A program made the translations under genes and the position numbers. From the NCBI GenBank assembly GCA_900315065.1, contig OMXQ01000007.1, positions 1 through 44,855 on the forward strand: 44,855 bases of DNA, written 5' to 3'. Shown one piece after another: positions 43,196 through 44,855 of the stretch; within the stretch, counting starts at the first letter, position 1; the number at the start of each line of letters is the position of its first letter. The notes under the pieces were generated by a model. That model was not told where the DNA came from. It made no database searches and was given only the letters and a program-made list of their open reading frames with translations. This DNA comes from an uncultured Erysipelotrichaceae bacterium (lineage in GTDB: Bacteria > Bacillota_I > Bacilli_A > Erysipelotrichales > Erysipelotrichaceae).

Positions 43196-44719
43196 TTACA
43201 TCTGCGGGGCAATGATCCTTAAGAAAGAACGGAAGAGAGAACGGAAGAAACCGGTTCTGCTTTCTTTCTCACTGACCAGATGACTCTTTGTGAAGGCTTC
43301 TTCCAGATCAGCCCGGATCTTTGCAATTTCCTTTGAACCATATAAATATGTCCCGTTTTCAAAATGCAGATAAAGAGAACGATAATCGAGATTCAATGTA
43401 CCCACCGCCGCATACTGATCATCTGAAACAAAGACTTTGGCATGATCAAAACCAGGTGTGTATTCATAGATTTTCACGCCGCCTCTGATCAAAGTATTGT
43501 AATAGGATCTCGTCACTTCCCAGACAATCTTCTTATCCGGAATGCCTGGTGTGACCAGCCGCACATCGACGCCTCTCTGGGCCGCAAGAATCAGAGCATT
43601 CACCATGGTTTCATCAATGATCAGATACGGGGTATAAATGTACACATAGTTTTCAGCGGTATTGAGTATATTCATATAAACATTCTGACCGACGTTGGAA
43701 TTTCCCAGCGGTGTCTGTCCATACGGAATGATATAGCCGTCTTCCCCGTCTTCTTCTGCAGATCTTCTATAAATGGAATAATCCTTGTCTTCCTGCGTAA
43801 CACCGTTCCAGTTCTTCAGAAAAAGTACGCAGTATGACCATACTGCCGGTCCCTGGATGCGAATGATGTTGTCTTTCCAATAGCCGTGTTTTACGATGGC
43901 ATTGATGTACTCATCTGCTAAGTTGACCCCGCCGGAGAAAGCAACTTTTCCGTCGATGACCATGATCTTTCTGTGATCCCTGTGATTCATAAAGACTGAG
44001 ACTAACGGATGGAGACGATTGAAGGAAACACAATGAATGCCTTCTTTTTCAAGGGACTGGGCAAAATCAGATTTGACAGTCATTAAGGAACCCATGTCAT
44101 CATACATGACTCTGACCAGAACGCCTTCCTTGGCTTTCTGCTTCAGGATATCATGAATGCCGTCCCACATCTTTCCCTTTTCAATGATGAAGTATTCCAG
44201 GAAGATGTATTCCTTTGCTTTCTTCAATTCTTCCAGCATAACAGGGTATCCTTCTTCCCCGCATTTGTAGTAATCAAATTGAGAATTGCGGTAAGCCGGA
44301 TAGCCGCAGTGATCAGAAAGATAGCGGGCCTGTAAATACGCAGCTTTATCTTTCTGCCTGATTTCCGGAAGAACTGCCTCATCCTGGATCAGATATGCCT
44401 CAGACTTCTTTTCTTCCTTCATAACCCGGTAGAACAGGCGGTTGGATAACATGGACGTGACTGTAAACAAAAGGAAGATCGCACCCATGACCGGGAATAA
44501 AAGACAGATTAACATATACAGGATGTCAGACGAAAGATGGGTGGAATCCCGGATCGTCGTCAATACAAACACAAAGCTGATCAGACGCAGGATGCCGTCA
44601 ATCCACCCGTAGGCATCTCCTAATAAAGTAAAGGCAGAAAAGATAAAGAGAATTTCCAATACAAACAACAATGCAATAACAGTTATTCTGCTGAAGAGAA
44701 TACGGATTATTTTTTTCAT
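43196..44719 (-). CDS. cls: Cardiolipin synthase
   Basis: The 507-aa membrane enzyme joins two phosphatidylglycerol molecules to make cardiolipin. Two N-terminal membrane segments (about 12-33 and 65-90) precede two phospholipase D catalytic HKD motifs: H249-x-K251-x4-D256 in HRDHRKIMVIDG and H426-x-K428-x4-D433 in FDHAKVFVSDD, each followed by the usual G/N residues. Length matches Bacillota Cls (about 480-510 aa). AGGGAGG lies 6 bases before the ATG and a TATAAT (44752-44757, minus) lies upstream. It is followed by the HAD and rRNA methyltransferase genes. Confidence 0.95.
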   Translation of the reverse strand: MKKIIRILFSRITVIALLFVLEILFIFSAFTLLGDAYGWIDGILRLISFVFVLTTIRDSTHLSSDILYMLICLLFPVMGAIFLLFTVTSMLSNRLFYRVMKEEKKSEAYLIQDEAVLPEIRQKDKAAYLQARYLSDHCGYPAYRNSQFDYYKCGEEGYPVMLEELKKAKEYIFLEYFIIEKGKMWDGIHDILKQKAKEGVLVRVMYDDMGSLMTVKSDFAQSLEKEGIHCVSFNRLHPLVSVFMNHRDHRKIMVIDGKVAFSGGVNLADEYINAIVKHGYWKDNIIRIQGPAVWSYCVLFLKNWNGVTQEDKDYSIYRRSAEEDGEDGYIIPYGQTPLGNSNVGQNVYMNILNTAENYVYIYTPYLIIDETMVNALILAAQRGVDVRLVTPGIPDKKIVWEVTRSYYNTLIRGGVKIYEYTPGFDHAKVFVSDDQYAAVGTLNLDYRSLYLHFENGTYLYGSKEIAKIRADLEEAFTKSHLVSEKESRTGFFRSLFRSFLRIIAPQM

Positions 44720-44801
44720 ACAAGCCTCCCTGCTCTCATCAATTAATTTTTATTATAAAACGTTCATTTGCAGAGGGGACCTAAAACACACCCTTAAATC
44801 A

Positions 44802-44855
44802 ACTCGTAGTATAATGTTCCAGTCCGAGAAAGGGACACCAGGAAGTTTCTACGAG
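44802..44855 (+). promoter_or_regulatory. Start of a structured RNA resembling a purine riboswitch (cut by the window edge)
   Basis: On the plus strand TATAAT (44810-44815) follows CTCGTAG, and GGAAGTTTCTAC (44841-44852) ends just before the window edge. In guanine riboswitches the same two strings (UAUAA and the J2/3 GUUUCUAC) flank the P2 hairpin. Here the hairpin between them would be TTCC/GGAA and GTCC/GGAC with a GAGAAAG loop, which is not the usual P2-L2. CTCGTAG is also exactly complementary to CTACGAG (44849-44855), which allows a plain hairpin. The rest of the element lies outside the window. Confidence 0.4.

Overview
This window comes from a low-to-mid GC Gram-positive bacterium (Bacillota), most plausibly an anaerobic, host-associated, sugar- and peptide-using member of the Erysipelotrichia. 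Marks of the phylum are a T-box leader on valS, an L-box (lysine) riboswitch, L27 with a cleavable N-terminal extension next to its protease Prp, the ezrA-nifS-thiI order beside rpsD, a CcpA-type cre site, and RqcH. The family-level guess is an inference from gene content, not something the sequence proves. Most genes lie on the minus strand; only rpsD, rqcH and an RpiR-type regulator lie on the plus strand.

Layout. 1-13.7 kb is a housekeeping block: a membrane-anchored alpha/beta-hydrolase-like protein that has lost two catalytic residues, valS with a T-box, a small membrane protein, obg-ruvA-ruvB, rplU-prp-rpmA with a leader RNA, a 79-aa protein, thiI, a NifS-like desulfurase and ezrA. rpsD is divergent, with its own promoter and leader. 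13.7-20.1 kb is a galactoside operon (TetR regulator, GH2, GPH symporter, GH36 alpha-galactosidase, 141-aa unknown) read from one strong promoter overlapped by a near-perfect cre site. 20.2-27.9 kb holds gmk, divergent rqcH, convergent rluB with a small ParB-domain protein, a GNAT-like/C39-like fusion coupled to a Nudix hydrolase, and two peptidases (M42 and PepF). 28-30.2 kb is a GH1 6-phospho-beta-glucosidase divergent from an RpiR regulator with a perfect palindrome between them. 30.3-35.4 kb is tdk plus a polar amino-acid ABC transporter and an M20 amidohydrolase under a lysine riboswitch. 35.5-44.7 kb holds a tocopherol-cyclase-like protein, a MATE exporter, a PNPOx-like flavoprotein with a PfkB kinase, a decaying methyltransferase, a TetR regulator, an RNA m5U methyltransferase, a HAD phosphatase and cardiolipin synthase. 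The right edge carries the start of a plus-strand structured RNA resembling a purine riboswitch.

How it works together. The accessory genes describe a cell that imports galactosides (GPH, then GH2/GH36) and phospho-beta-glucosides (GH1; the PTS is not here). It trims peptides inside the cell (PepF, M42, M20) and tunes amino-acid import to lysine. No phage, insertion sequence, CRISPR array, tRNA or rRNA was recognised. The most notable points are the pseudo-hydrolase, the Walker B Asp-to-Tyr change in the lysine-regulated ATPase, the GNAT/C39 fusion, the edge RNA, the T9 spacer before the MATE gene, the terminator embedded in rqcH, and several new operator-like palindromes.
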